From Acanthornis magna (taxonomy: Eukaryota; Chordata; Aves; Passeriformes; Acanthizidae), in the NCBI GenBank assembly GCA_036785705.1, contig JAWUZG010000056.1:14702001-14766000 (forward strand): a stretch of DNA of 64,000 nucleotides, written 5' to 3'. The position numbers and the translations under genes are program-made. The notes under the pieces are model-generated. The model ran no database searches. It was given only the letters and a program-made list of their open reading frames with translations, and was not told the DNA's origin. Every line of letters begins with the position of its first letter. The first letter of the stretch is position 1. Positions 40,401 to 54,639 of the stretch are shown here, one piece after another.

Positions 40401-43400
40401 AATATACAGCCTTGCACTGTCCTTGTTTTCCTTCCCATTCCAACTTATGGCTCAGTGTTAGTGTCTACCACAAACCAACGCCACAGCTGAAGAGAATGAA
40501 GTGATGAATGAACACGAGGTTTGCAGGTAGATAATTAGAAGTCCGGCTGAGTAGATCACATTATTTAATGTATCATCATTATGTTTGTGTTTAAAAAGCA
40601 TTTAAACCATATTATTTCCCCTATTACGCCATCTCTGCAGTGCTCTGACTTCAGGGATGAATGGTGCTATGTGTTTTGGTAGAGATTTGTTTTCTGAAAG
40701 ATGATGGAACCATCCAGAGCTTCAATCATTGCTGTAATAAGTTAGTAAGTTGTCCCTACTTGAGAAAACTCTTGTGTCAGGAGTAAAAGTCCTTGTTTGG
40801 CTGTGCTGCAAGAAGCAGGATGATATTTAATTATGACAGTTGAAACTCATCTCCAAGTGCAGACAATATTGATTTGTTCTAATATAGAGAAGGTGGAATT
40901 AAAAACCTGGTTTATTTAGAAATTTACTTATTGCTAAAATTGTCTGTTCAGCTCATTTTTAAATTTGATTTCTTATCCCAGGTGAATTACACTGCATTTC
41001 TGAATCTCAAGAACTGCTTGTGCCTGGTAACAGCTGATCGAAGTACCAGCATAATTCGGTTGTTTTGATTGTAAGATTTTTGTTTGCTGTTTTATTGGAC
41101 AATGGTATTTTCAAAAGAGAGGTTAAGAGCACCAGAGACAGAATTCCAACCCACGGTTGGTACATGAGACTTAATATTATTATAGGACCACAGTCTATGA
41201 AGCCAGTGGCAAATGACACCAGCTTGCAGGCAAAATCAATGTCTGGTTCTGAAAAAAAATCCAGCAAGGAAATTCTGTGCCAGTGTCCCAGCATGACAAA
41301 TGAACTTAGGCAAGTTGAAAATAATCACGATTATTTAATATTCCACAGCTTTACAACTTGATACTCTGTGGACAAAAGATCAGAAGTCTGCTGAATCCAA
41401 AGTTTTGAATCTTTGGGTCAATATGCTTCTCATGTCTTCAACGTTTAGTTTAATTTAGGAGGAAACAGTTCTGAGCTAAGATAAGATCTCAGACAAAATT
41501 GACGTGGACTCACAACATGGCCTAACATAACAATTTAATCTATCCTGTGCTTCCCCTGAAAGGAGGCTTAATAACTGTGGTATGATTTCACCTGCTGCTT
41601 CTAACATTTGCTCATTCTTTTTTCCTGAGCAAATTTGGATTATCAGATGGCGAGCAGCTTTGTTCATGGTAGACAAACTTGAATTCATTTAGGATTAATA
41701 ACAATGGGTTCAATCTTGGATTCAATGGCAATTCTTAATGAATGGAGTATTTGGAAGACAAATGTTTGTTTGTATTAAAAGAGATATAATTAATTCTCCA
41801 TCTTTCTGAGTATGATGTGATTATAGCACATATCACGAATGTTTTCCCTGTGTTTCCAGCCCTGGGTATAAGAACTGCAGGAATGTTCCCCAAGCCCCAG
41901 CATTGCAGATACGAGCCATTTTGACCTTGGAATTTCAAAACCTGATGTTTTGCAATGAATTATTTGGCGTGGGAAAAAAAAATTATTTCTTACTCACAGC
42001 ACTCTCAGGTCTTGCAGGGCAGTGAGGAGAGAGGAAGGTCCACATCGCTGCGATCCATCAGCAGTCCAGGTCAAGACAGGGTTACTTGGGTGAAGGAATC
42101 AAGGCTGGATCTGGATTTTGGCCCAATCCTCAGCATTGTCTTAGACATGGGCATCTTCCGAACTGCTGTGGGAAATCCCACATTCTTCACTGCTGTCCCT
42201 GTCCCTTGGGAAGCAGCCGGAGCACACACGACCACCGTGCCCGGGCAGGAAAGGCTGTGCTGCCCAACAGTGGGTACCTGCTGACCTCGGGAAAAATTAA
42301 CAGGCTTCAGGAAATGTACCCTGCAGGCAATTTTACCCTGGAAAAACATCGCCCACATTGCTAGAGTTTAGGACAACAAATTAGAGCTTTTAATATGCGC
42401 TGGCCGCTTTTTTTTTTTCTTCCCCATACCCACACCACCACCATCCCCCCCAGCCCAGTAACATCCAGTTGCTTAATTCCATTTGAAATCACCCGGGTTA
42501 GGCACCTAAATAATCTTGTCCTTCATGCCTGTCAACATCTTGAGGCACCTAACCACCTTTAGAGATGTGGTGTGAAAGCTTGTGAACGATGCAATCGAGG
42601 AGGGAAACAAAAGACAAGTATCCCTATTTGCTGCCCAAGAATCCACAAAGAATGCTGCTTCAGCTCTGCTCTGATTTCTAATTAGATTATGAGTGATGTA
42701 GGACTCTGAAGCCAAGCTGGAGTTTGTGCTAGCACTTTGCATGTATGAATGACAAAGGGACACCACTTTCATATTGATTTAAGCAAGCCAGTGGAAGAAT
42801 GTTTAAACATCAAGTGCTTGATGTCCCAGTTTGCCAGAGCACCTGGAAATATCAAATTAATTCCAGGTGTTCTGCCATTAAGACAGGCTTGCTGCTTTTA
42901 CAGCCACACATACAAAACGTGGCTCCCAGTTCCACAAATAAAAACAGAATGGTTTCTGCTCCTAATGCCTCGATAACTCTGACATATTGCAAGTTCTGGA
43001 AAGAATTTTAATCTACATAGTTTTTTTAAATGGGGAGGGGTGTGAGGGGGGAGAGATTTTAAATATGCTGCATACAATTTGTGATGGTCATCTCTAAAAT
43101 GCAGCTCCATTATCCTTTTCCATTTGGAATGAATGAGGCTAATTAATTTCAGGCCATACTTGATGAGGTCAGCACCATACGAAGGGTGCGTGCTAGACAT
43201 TGCTAATCTCTTTCAGCTGAGAGTGATGAATTAAAGATGAAGCATTCCTTTGCAGGCCTAATTTAGAATGTATATCAAAAACCTACAGCAAATAATACTA
43301 TACCCTACAACAAAGGAAAACTTGTTCTCTCAGGCTCCCATGTAGGGTTGATTTTAAAGGCATTTTCATTTCTCTTTGGAATTCCAGCTGTGGATGGGTG

Positions 43401-46400
43401 AAACAGTTCAGAAAATTCAAGCTTTCTCTCTTTCTATTGCTTTTATGGACAAAAGTAGGAAAGGGGCGGGGGGGGCAAGGGGAGAGAGAAACTGGTCCGT
43501 GTTTGATCCTGTATATCCTGTGATTCCGACTGTACACTCAGCATTTAGGAAACCAAGTACCTGTGACGTGCCACCCCCCCACGGCCCACACTCACATTTT
43601 ACTGTTGGGGATTTTTAAGTCTGAGGGGAAAGCAGCCAAGGGTCCCCTTTGGTTCAGCATCATCCCAGGAATGTTTTGTTGGACGTCGCAGGAAGGAAAC
43701 AGGACGGGTCCAGCAGTTCTGCTGGGTCACCCAACAAGGACATGAGCCTCCAAGCCCTCACAGAGATGCGTTTTCCCTAGGAATAAACACCTCCCAAAGC
43801 AAAAAGATCGCATCACATCTAGAAGTGCAGATAGCAAAATTTAATGGAACGAGTCACTGCGAAAGCAACCGGGTCTGGGAGCAGGACAAATTGCTACACA
43901 GCTCCCAAATTTGCTGGAGTTGAGGCTCAGCCAAGCTTTGCCACCTTTCCCTCAAGGCAAAGCCACCCACAAAGTCCAGAGGGGTTTCCCCCGAGGGAGG
44001 GACTGCAGGATTTGGTCCTGTGGGCAACAAGAAGCTTAATTGTCATTTTGGTAAAATACGGACTTATGAAATCTTAATCCAGCCTCGGAAGGAGGCTGCA
44101 AACAATAGATCACCGTCTTCCCCACCACTTCCCCGCTCAATACCTGGCAGTTTCTTGGAATTCTTGACAGGTTGCTGCAGCGAGCCGAAGTTCCCAACTG
44201 GTGGCCATAAGCGGCTGCCGTCTTTGTATCCCAGTAGTCCTCATTAGAACAAAGCTGCTTCGAATTAAATCCAATCTACATGCCGAATCAATCTTTCAAC
44301 CCTTTGATTGCTTCTGAAAATATTTATACTTCTTAATAATGCACATTTTGTCCCAAAGCCTGTGATTAAACCCAGACAAGGTCCGGAGAAGCCTGAAGTG
44401 TATGTGGAAGGGGTTATTTTGGACAGGAAAAGAAAGATAAAGACACAGGTTTTTCCTATTGTGAAACCATTAGAGTGTATAAATCTAGCAATTGCAGTTG
44501 TATAAGCATCAGAGTGGGGTTGTAATAAATACAGATTGGAGTATTATAGTAACCAAATGGAGTTTATGGATTATGTTCACTAGTTCATATTTCTCAGCTA
44601 CTATAACCTAACTAACATCATGCTGCACTCACCTCTGTTAATATTCCCTATTAATATTCTCTTTACATGTTTGTGGGGGGGGAAAAGTTAGGATTCAACT
44701 GCTGCTCTGTGCAAAACAAATATGTTTAAAGAATCATGCCCTCCAAAGAAAAAAAACAAACACAGGGATGCTGTAAAACGACTGTGTTCGAAGGGCACGG
44801 GCTGTGCCTGGCTGAAATCGGCCCCATTCTGCTGAAAGCTAATAACTTCCATCTGAGTGGAATCTGGTCCTAATGCAGGGTATTTGCTGCGTGAAAATTA
44901 GGGTGTAAAAACGAAGAAAATAACTTCTGCTGTCCCTTATCCCGGTAAATTTTTAAGGTGGTAAATAATAAGCTTTGGCTGGAGATGAGAAAACACACAA
45001 AGGCTTTGAAACTGGGCTATGTGGTAAACAGCATATTATTCCCTTCTCAAAAAGCAGCATACATCACAGGTGAGATATGAGGAGATGAAGGGAAGGATAC
45101 ATTCCTTGGCTAAGGAGTAACCCAGAGAGGGCCAGATCCTCCAGAGTGGGAATCTGCCGTCGATTAGGAAGGGAGCGGTGGCTGGGGACGCACATCAGAT
45201 AAAGGCTCTGTACCTGTCTCCCTCCCTAAACACAAATGACTGCCCTTGTCTCTAATAAAAGGGAAAAATTGACTTTGGAAAACACGCCATGATAAATCTC
45301 CTTGGATAAAGTATGCAGCGCCTGGGTGAGAGGGAAAGAAATCCTAGAAACTAAAAGTATATAATGCTTATTTAATATCATTGTCATCAGCAGCATCAGA
45401 TGGTAAATGCAGGTAATATTCTTCAGCAGTGAGCTGGTAAATGCTTGTGGTAGTTTTGCTTGCGACAGTTTCCCCTTTTATAAAGGAGAGAAAGAAATAT
45501 TCTCAGTTAAAATATTATTCATTGACTCTTTCCTCACATAGCTCATTATGTTAAGCTGTAATTTCCGAAATAAGTTGGGGGGTGGTATTATTATTATACA
45601 TATATCCTGAGTCATGATGGCTATTTTGCATTAATGTATGATTTGGATGCTCAGTCTTTAAGGTAGAGAGAAGAGGGGTTTATCATCACCATAAATAATG
45701 GGAGAGGACAGACTTAAAAAATCTCTCATAAATAGGGATGGATCCAAAAACTAATGACATGCATGAAAATCCATTTTGGATCAGGCCCCCAGCAGAACTC
45801 TGTATTATATAACCAGTATTTTCTGAGTATCTTCTATTGTTTGACAACCCTGATTTCACACCGAACTTGGAGTTAATTTCTGAACAGAAGCTTTTTGTAT
45901 GGAAACTTTAAATCATATGCCTTCATGAACACACACATACCATGGAGGATATTGTCTTATTAAAGAGTTTAAGCCTAAAGGTGTATGCCTATTTTTAAAA
46001 GAAATTTTCTGATTGTAGATAACTGCTCAATTTGATTTAGTGTCCAATGATAGTGATGGGGTTGATAACTGAGCATTCATCGGTAATTCATCTTGTGCTA
46101 GTAGAAATTTACAGCAAAGCAGTGCTTTCCCAACACTGACAAGTCCTATTAATCTTCTTCAGACACATTTCAATAGGTGTCTCCATCTGTGCCCAACATC
46201 TAAACACTCTGGCATCACTGGGGACTTGGAGACACCTTCATTTCAGGTTACACTAGTGAAAATGTGATACTAGATTGTACTCTATTTTTAACCTAATTCT
46301 CTCTTTTCATTCAATTAGCCTTTCTTGCCTGCATTTTTCTACTCATGTGTAACATCCTTTTCCCAGGAATAGCTTAAAAATGAGATTTAGTTATTTAAAG

Positions 46401-47089
46401 AGACAGAATCTGCCAGGGCAAAAGCAACCAAGAGCTTAATATGTAAAAGCAGAATAATAAAGCTCAGGGACAGAGCGTGGAGACCGAATCGCCAGTCACC
46501 AAACAGGTCCTGAGCAGCATTCCCACGATATCCTCCTCTGGATGCACCTCTTGCACTGGGTTAGGACGGGTCTGAAATGAAACACCCCAAAATTGAAAAG
46601 GACTGCAGGATGTTTGGGTGGTGAAATCCAAAACACCTCTGTTTGTCCGTGCTGCACAGGGATCCCCACCATCCATCCCCGCTCCGCTCGACATATACAA
46701 CTAATGCATGAACAAACACAGAGCAGCCAAATTACAGCAATAACATTTATGGGTGGATTAGGTTCCAACTTCCTCACTTATTATTAAAAGTGAGTAAATT
46801 GTGAAGCACATGGAAGAGGTAGGGTGCAAATGCAGGCGAATTTCCACTCTGAACCAAATGTTGTTTTTTCACTTTCAAAGCTGCGATGAGTTTGCGAGCA
46901 GACGCAGCACAGCTTTAAAGCTTACTCATTCAAAAATGTGTGTTTGGGTTCCTTTTTTTTTTTTCCTCCCCTCCTTACTCCATTTACGTTTGCCTTTCAA
47001 AGAGGAGCAGATGCACACCATTTGGGTTTGGGTGGCTCCTACTTGCTCTGAACTTTCTTCTGAAAAGAGCAAACCGTGAGCCGTGCATC
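37451..47089. other. Intergenic DNA, no gene seen
   Basis: Mixed AT-rich desert. A G-rich run with potential to form a quadruplex lies at 43,463-43,482 (tracts of 4, 8 and 4 G). Many short open frames occur on both strands without any domain. No transposon or RNA gene was recognised. Confidence 0.65.
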
Positions 47090-47340
47090 TGCTCCGCGCC
47101 TCAGAGGCAGTTTCAAACTTTGTTTCTGGCTTTATGAAGTTCTCTCGTGAGTCGTATTATGGATCTAAATGACCTTATTGTAGGTGGCAAGTTTAAATGT
47201 GCCATATTAATAACTTGTTATCCAAGACAAATTAAGTCCTTATGTGTCAAAAGCACTCTGTTCTGGATTACCTACAAGACAAGTATTTATTGAATAAACG
47301 TTGGATCCAATTTCATTTTAATGTGACTGACTGTATGCTG
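47090..47340. promoter_or_regulatory. Possible conserved non-coding element
   Basis: A repeat-free stretch with retained CpGs at its left edge and many clustered motif-like words (CCATATTAATAACTTGTTATC, TGGATTACC, AAACGTTGG). It lacks long open frames. The call rests on texture only. Confidence 0.22.
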
Positions 47341-48975
47341 CAGCCCCTCAGAACGAGATAAAAACACTCAAACCTACAACTGTGTTGCAACATTACACCT
47401 AACTTGTCTATTTCTATTATTGTCTTTTTAACATGGGATATCAAAAGTGTTTGGGGGGTTTAAGGATTTATTATTATTATTGTTATTATTTTTTCTGAAG
47501 AGCAAGGAGAGAGATAGAAAAAAAAGACTGGCATTCAGCCTAAAGAGAAATCATTGAAACAAATTAATCCTATGCCGTTTAAATTGACATGGTAATCCAT
47601 CATCAGCAAAGGGAAACTCTGAAAGCAATCTAGAATCTGCAGTGTTCTTTCACTGGCCCTCAGGCACAAAGACAGATAGTAAAAGAGGAAGGGGGAAAAA
47701 AAAAATCATAAAAGTTAGCAGCATCTTAGCATAGGGAAAGGCTGGAGAGAGCAGCTTTCACTTTTTCCTGCTTTCAAGCACCCATCTCAGAAAGCAGCGC
47801 TGATTAACCTTCAGGCACTGCCTGCTAACATTTCTTGTGTGTGTCAGATCATCTTCGGCTGCTGGGATGGGACTCATTGCAAACAGTGCACAGCCCCGTC
47901 CTGTACAAACTCCACCATTGAGAACTCTGCCAAACATCAACTTGGGCATTTCTGCTTACAGAGGGCCTTTTATTAGCCTAAACTTGATCGTTTCAAATGG
48001 ACAATAAATTCTATCTTTGCAGCCCTGGAGAAAAGAGCTGTACTATCCTTGGGAGTTTAATAGCCAGGATTTTCATAGAGCTAGCATGAAAAAAACCAAG
48101 GGGGGTTATTTGAGTTTGGACTCAGAGTATTTTTTTTTGTCTACCCCCTGCTTTCTCAGTGGGGCTATCCACCACAATGTATGTTTCCCAAGAGATTTTT
48201 CAAACCAGTTTTAAATATCTAAAGTGATGAGACTTTGTGCACCTTTAAAATTTTATTAGACTTATGGTCAGAAGAAAACATAAACCTCTTGGGCCTTGAA
48301 AGCCCATTGCAATACAGCCATTATCCCTATAATGTCAACAGAGCTACAAAATTCTCTGGAAATAAACCTTTTAAGAACAGCTTTCCCCGCTTCATGTTTT
48401 CTTTTAAGGTCAGTGGTGCATCACTTTTTTGGAAAACGTTTCCCCTCTCTGGCCAGGTTTAGCAATGTGAAGTAGAATGTATATTACTAAATGAATAGGT
48501 TTAATTTTAGACACTGAAAAAATAAATAGAAGAAGAGAGCCAGGGCAGGAATAATACCTTTCAGTTAGAAACAGACATAGTAGAAAGAAAAAGTCAGAAC
48601 TTTAGTGCCAGGGGCAAAGGGGTGAAAGGCTGGCTAATATGAACCATATCCAACATCTGCCCTATTTTAATTTAGCAGGGATAAAGTTTCTTCTTTTTTA
48701 TTATTAAGAAAACTTTATGTGGCAGGGAAACCCATGAGCTATGTTATCAAAACTGTTTTATTGTCACACTGAAACTTAGAACTATTAAGAATTGGCAGGG
48801 CAAAGAGATAAAAACTCCCCTTCTCTCTCCTTTTATGCTCTGTGACAAGCCTGGGCTCGGGTCCTGCTGACTGGGATGTCCTTTTCATGTCTTTATGAAG
48901 TACTGCACTTGGGGCTGTAATATAAAGGGGAGGTTAATTGTTCAGGATGGGTCCAAATGATTGATTCTCCAGGTT

Positions 48976-49005
48976 TTAAATAAATAAATAAATAAATAAA
49001 TAAAT
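48976..49005. repeat. (AAAT)n microsatellite
   Basis: About seven uninterrupted TAAA/AAAT units. A smaller relative (AAATAAATAAATAAA) lies near 50,326-50,345. Confidence 0.92.
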
Positions 49006-49670
49006 CTGAATATTTAAAACAAAATCCTGATGCGGTGGTCACCCTCAGAGGTGAGCGATAATGGTGGTGCACAACAAGTGTAAAGAAGGACTGCACTGGG
49101 GACTTGCATGAGAAAGAGCCCAAACTGCCAGACTGGAACATGATCTCATTCCATCTAAAAGTTTTCCACCTCGATAGTGCAAATTCCACTATAAAATAAC
49201 AAAGTATGCTAAACCACATGTCAGTAGCTGTAGGAGTAAGAGAGCAAATTGGTTTCTGACAAAAGAAGGATGAATACCTTTGGATAATCTAAAGTTAAAA
49301 TTTGATTGAAAGCATAACATTCCTCTAAGCATCAATATGCTTAGGATCCAAAATATGGTTATTTTATTACCAGTTAATACTTAGATCAAAGCAAAACACT
49401 GTAGCTGGAAGGGACATTCTCTCTGGAAATAAAGTTCCATGTAATTATTTCCTATTAAAAACTAAAACTGGTCTTAGATTCAAAAATTTGGGCTTCCTTA
49501 CATGTGATATAATGTAAGCTTGTCAAGAGAGAGCAGATGTACCATTTTTCACTCTTTGCTCGTATCTCTTTGCTTTAAAGTTTTCGGTTTAGCTTTAACC
49601 CTTTGAATATGAAAGATTCTCGTCCAATTTACCTCGATCAGACCAGGGGGACTGTTTTGGATTATATTGA

Positions 49671-49695
49671 CTAATTTCTTGTGATAAGAAATTAG
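49671..49695. repeat. Perfect hairpin, 10-bp arms and 5-base loop
   Basis: CTAATTTCTT (49671-49680), loop GTGAT, then AAGAAATTAG (49686-49695). The arms are exactly complementary. It does not look like a microRNA precursor because the stem is too short. It could be a homeodomain dimer site, since CTAATT/AATTAG cores face each other. Confidence 0.8.
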
Positions 49696-50680
49696 AATTT
49701 GATATAAGCGAACATCATTTTAAATAAAGTCTGCAAATGTAAGGACGTAAAATCTAAAGAAAATGATATGGCAATGGGTAGGCAGCTGAAAGTTAAACAT
49801 TAAATTGTAAACAAGGGTTTTACTCTTGGGCAAAACAGCTCATCTTAATTCAATTCAAGACATGGAGTTTAAAATATGCACTCAAAATACTTCCAAGAAA
49901 GCTGCAACCTTTCAGAGGAGAGAGATAAGAATGTATTTTAATTATGAGGTTATAAATATGCGATAGATTTAATTTTTTTTTACCAACTCCTAGTGCGCTA
50001 CGTAACATTGTTCAGATGCAGTTTTGCATTTATCTGTCTGTCTCTATTCCTATACAGGGTTTTGCTTTTATTTTATTCTTTCTCTTTTTTTTTTTTTCCT
50101 GATAGCTCAATCTCTATTTATGGCATCGCTGAGGCAGGCCCTGGGAAAAAAAAAGAATCTATCCTTCTGTATTTATAAACCACCACAGAAAAAATAGGGA
50201 ACGGTTCCTTTTTACAACTGAAGGGCTGGTATTATAAGTAGCAATATGAAATATTTAGACACATTATTTCAAGCTTCCCGACTGCTTCTGATTCTGCTAA
50301 TTATTTTTGATCTGTCACTCAGAAATAAAAAAATAAATAAATAAAACTTTAAAGAGTTCATTAGGACTGCAGAAAGGAAGAAGAGTCAGATATAAGGCAG
50401 CAATTATAATTTGGTTTTAACATGTTTTTTTCGTTTTTTGCTGACTCCTCAGCTATATTGTTTAGTAGGAGGATGGCTACAATATACTTCTACATTAAAG
50501 CCTGTTAAATAGGGAAGAAGCTGAGACATTCAGCTGAGATATTGTTTGCTAGCTCAATTAGTATCCCAAGAATTTGAAAGTACAATAAATGTATCTGAAG
50601 ATCATATCTAAACATACTTACCAAAAAGTACCCACCTCTCTCAGCAGTTCACATATTTCTGCCTTTTCAATGGAAGGGGG

Positions 50681-50703
50681 AAAAAAAAAAAAAAAAAAAA
50701 AAA
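50681..50703. repeat. Poly-A tract (23 A)
   Basis: Pure A homopolymer preceded by GGGGG. No retroelement is recognised upstream. Confidence 0.92.
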
Positions 50704-51399
50704 GGCAGTTCGATGTGTAGGTTAAGATTGGCGTGTAGCAAGGTTTGTGTGAGATACAAAGAAATCTGTATTTCACTCAACAATTTCATTGCTTAAACAT
50801 AGAGTTTAGAAGCATCTTTTCCTTAAACATGTGGTTCAATAACATTTTCTTCAAAGGAACAATTCAATGTGTTAAAAGATTTAAGAACAAAGAATGTGCT
50901 GCAAAATGCAAATTCCTCCAGTGTTATACTGTGTATGCAATTATGTATGTAGGCAGATAGATATAATTTGAGAGTTATTAACTTTCAACATCAATGATGT
51001 ACCCTGAATCAATACAATGTAACTACCTATTAAACTATAAACCAGGTGTGTTCCCAGGCAAATACAGTCTGAGAAGCTTTTCTAGATTTTTTTTTTTTTC
51101 TTTAAAGATTACAGCTCTACTCTGGACAAGAAGCTCAAGAGATTGGTGCTGGTCCTAAAGATGGAGATTGCTTTGCTTTTTGTTGATGGTACTAGAACAT
51201 TTCATTTCCCTCCACGTTTGGAAAAAAAAAAATTAAAAATAATAAACAATAATGAAATGGTGCAAAGGGAATGAATTGCCTCACAAACATCCGTACATTT
51301 ATGCATCTCCGGATGCATGGGGAAGAGAAAAGTTCCCTATTTCCATTTTTCCTTTGGCTCAGGGGAGGGAATGAAGGGAGCAGAAATCATTTTAAGCTT

Positions 51400-54000
51400 T
51401 GCCCTGCCGTCGGATCGACCCCTCTTGCAAATCCCTTTCTCCTGGCCGCCCTCCCTCGCTCCCCCGAGCACACAGCCCGGCGCAGTTAACCTTGGAGCGG
51501 CGCCGGGCACGGAAGGGTTAATGAAACCCAGCTCTTTACGACCTCAAGGGTCAGACTCTTCCTATCTGCAATCTAAGGAATTAGGTAAGGAGGTTATAAG
51601 ATTATAGTGAAAGGAGTTATAGGCCCTCGTAGCCTCACACCTGAACATATTGGGCTAATCCACTGGGATTCTTAAAAATCGCTTCAGCTATGGAAAACTG
51701 TTAATTAGGCTGAGTCTGTCCCGAGGTTTCCTGTTGCATTAGTGATCCAGCCGAGCTGCCTGCGCTCCATAGGCTCACACGAAATGCTCTTACCATGCCT
51801 ATACTTTTCGTCCCTTCTCCACGACTGAAATCAGCATCAGCCCCTGATTTCGGGGTTAAAAAAAAAATGCAAAGCTGGGGGAAAATTCAGCCCGAGAGAT
51901 GAACAAAAGTCAACCCCCTCCGGTCCCTGAGCCCTGGGTGCCCGGCAGGCTATTTGCAGCTGTTTCTAACTTCAGTGTTTGTTTACAGTAGCAAAATTAG
52001 CAGTTGGAGGAGAAGTGAAAAGCTGTTTTCACATCAGTTTTACTCCTCGGTTCCTAGCTTGAGATGCCTTTCCTCCCTCCCAGCAATCAGCATCATTTAA
52101 AGTGCGGTTCAAACTTTCTCTCGCTCCTTTGACTCAGTTCTCTGCAGTCGCATCCTATTTTCTGCTAAAGAAAAATACGCGGAGAGAAGGTAGCATGTGA
52201 ACACGGGCCAAACATCACGGATTCGAGGCAAAAAAATAATAACAATAATCCCGAGCATCCCTACAGAACGTATTTTAACATCGCTTGGCAGAGCCCTGCC
52301 CTACTCCCAGCTTTCTGCCCTTTGGCACTCAGATATTTGCTTGTCTCCAGCAAAGTTTTCTTTAATCCGCCGAGACACCCCAGGGCTGTACCTGAGCTAC
52401 GGCTAAATTGCTCCTTACGACCGATAAAATCCTGCACCAGCAACTTCCCAACTTCAACGCTTAAAACAAGGGATGGTTTTAGCCATTTTGTCATTTGCAG
52501 AAGTGCTGAATTTTTTTTATTTAATTTTTTTTTTATGCCACTTGTGGTCACCCTCGAATGGCAGTAATCTGTAGATTACATATTACGAGCCTTGTCATTA
52601 CGTGGATAAAATGAGGTGGTTAAACGCTAAAATCCATTTTACTCACCACATTTGCTTGTGGGGAGGGAGGGGGGCGGGAAGGAGAGGGGAGAACAAACTT
52701 GTAGGAGAAGGATTTAAACCCCTCGGATGGGAGCTGGATGTGCCCTCGCTCCTGCTGCCAGAGCCCTCTCTGCCTGGTGGCTACACGGACTGGGGACCCC
52801 TCAACTTCACCTCCAAGGCAGGCGCCCGATTCCTCCAGCCCTCTCCCTCGCTCCTGAGCCTTTTGTCCCCATTTTCTTGGTATCTCAGCTTTGCTCCACA
52901 GAGGCGACTTTTCTCTGCCTCTCCTGGATTTGCTCTGTAGCATTTCTAGGCTCCTACTCTCCAGCTCTCCCCCCGTTTGCCTCTTTCATGTGTGTCCCTG
53001 ATCCCTCTTCAGCTGATGTGATTCTTTAGAAATGTGGGTCTTATCCCGTCCCTACCTTTGCCGGCTCTGATTAGATATTATTTTTTCATTGGCTCTGCTA
53101 CAATGGGTTCCTCCCTTTAATCTCTCGGTATATTTTCCCCCTCCCGGTATAACCAAATCCATGAAATTCACAGCCTCTCTCTTTGACACGACTGGTTCGT
53201 CTAATCACTCCATATCGATTTCCCTAACTCTTTTCATCCAGCTGAAGACACATCTTAAAACACTCCAAGCCAGAGTGTGCTCTTTGCTTTATACACACTA
53301 ATAAAATGATTTACCCTTCTCTCTCTGCTCTCCTCACAGGAGAAAATCGTTCAAGTCGCGGCTATTTGTGTGTGATCAGTAAATATTTAGTGTGGCGACA
53401 TCCTCAGCTCCTCTCCTGATCAATACGCAACCCAACAGGAGGTGGACTATTGTCCGGGCAGTGACTTGCTGAGATCTCCTTTAGATGAATTCTTTGCCCC
53501 CCATACTGTCTGTTAAGATTTATCCTCGAAGGTAACCAATAAAGAAAAATTGAGTCTTTAAAAACCTCTGTTTCTAACCTGTTTACCGTGCCATTAAAGC
53601 ACCTAAGCAAGGAATGGCTTCTTCATCCCCGTCTCCCACATCCCTGGGATGGGCTGACACATGCAGAGCGCTGCTGGAAAATGGGTATCAAAGCGGGCAG
53701 CCCCCGCCCCGCTGCTCTGCATCCCTGACCCCCTCCATCCCCTCTCGCCCGACCCCTCCAGCAAAACCCCGTCCGCTCTCTGCAGTGCGATGTCACGGCA
53801 GAAGGGCGATTCCCCGCTCGCACCCTGCAGCATCTTCGGGCACAGGGCTCGCTCCCCCAGCTCAGCCTCAGCGAGTGGGAACGATGTGCCCAGGGATGGA
53901 GGGTGCCCCAGCAACTTCCAGCCCACCTCCCTCCTCCTCCTCATCGCATCCCGCGGCTCTGCCTGCCCCAGGACCAGGCTGAGGCAGGGCTGGGGGCTCA
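51400..54000. other. GC-richer intergenic region with CpG patches
   Basis: CpG density rises in patches at about 51,405-51,545 and 53,690-53,960 within otherwise ordinary DNA. The first patch contains GGCGCAGTTAACCTTGGAGCGGCGCCGGGCACGG-like sequence (about 51,480-51,512) flanked by unique AT-balanced sequence. They could be shores of a distal regulatory region or the starts of non-coding transcripts. No coding exon is supported. The open frames at 53,600-54,050 exist on both strands because of GC bias. Confidence 0.4.
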
Positions 54001-54639
54001 GTGGTTTTTTGTTTGTTTGTCTGGTTTTGTGTTTGCGGTTGTAATTTTTTTTTTTTTTTTGAACGACATGGAAAATCTGCAGTGAAGGAAAAAAATAATA
54101 ATAATAATGGAAATGGAGAAGAGCTTAAAGCCCGTTTCCTGTGGTTAACCATAACGAGAGCTTTGCCAGAGTGATAAAATGGGCAGAAAGAGAAGTTCGC
54201 CTGTGCATGTGTATGTCTTATCCTGATCTGCTATTTCACTCCTGGGAAAGCCAATGTCTCCCCTTGTAATTACCCCAGGAGAGTGCTGTGCCCGGTGAGG
54301 TGTCTGAGGCAGCAGTGTGTGCCGTGTGGGTGCCTCTGATGCAGGCTGGGTGCCTCCACACAATGGCTACACAGTCACATCTGCATCGTCTGTGTGTGCT
54401 CACTCACATCGTGTCCTGCAGCCCACAGAGGTGCCCAGATATTTATTTTATTCCCGTGCGTGTGCGTTTGCACCTCAGCTCTAGGTCTGAGGCGTTTATC
54501 TCTGCAAATGGACATTGTCTGCATAGGCGCTGCATAAATCCATGGCTGTGTATTACAGATGTGCGACTGTTATTCAAATGTAAAACCAGCTACATCCACC
54601 TGTTAACTTTGTTTAGAAACCACTTTCACTAATGGCTTT

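Larger units (their letters stand above)
47341..51399. other. Intergenic DNA, no gene seen
   Basis: AT-rich desert with simple repeats: ATT-rich at 47,466-47,490, (AAAT)n at 48,976-49,005, 23-base poly-A at 50,681-50,703 and poly-T at 51,087-51,099. A perfect hairpin lies at 49,671-49,695. No gene is supported. Confidence 0.7.

Noticed and set aside
43463..43482. G-rich run as a functional quadruplex
   Set aside because: It has enough G to fold, but lies in desert DNA with no promoter or transcript nearby, so there is no reason to give it a role.
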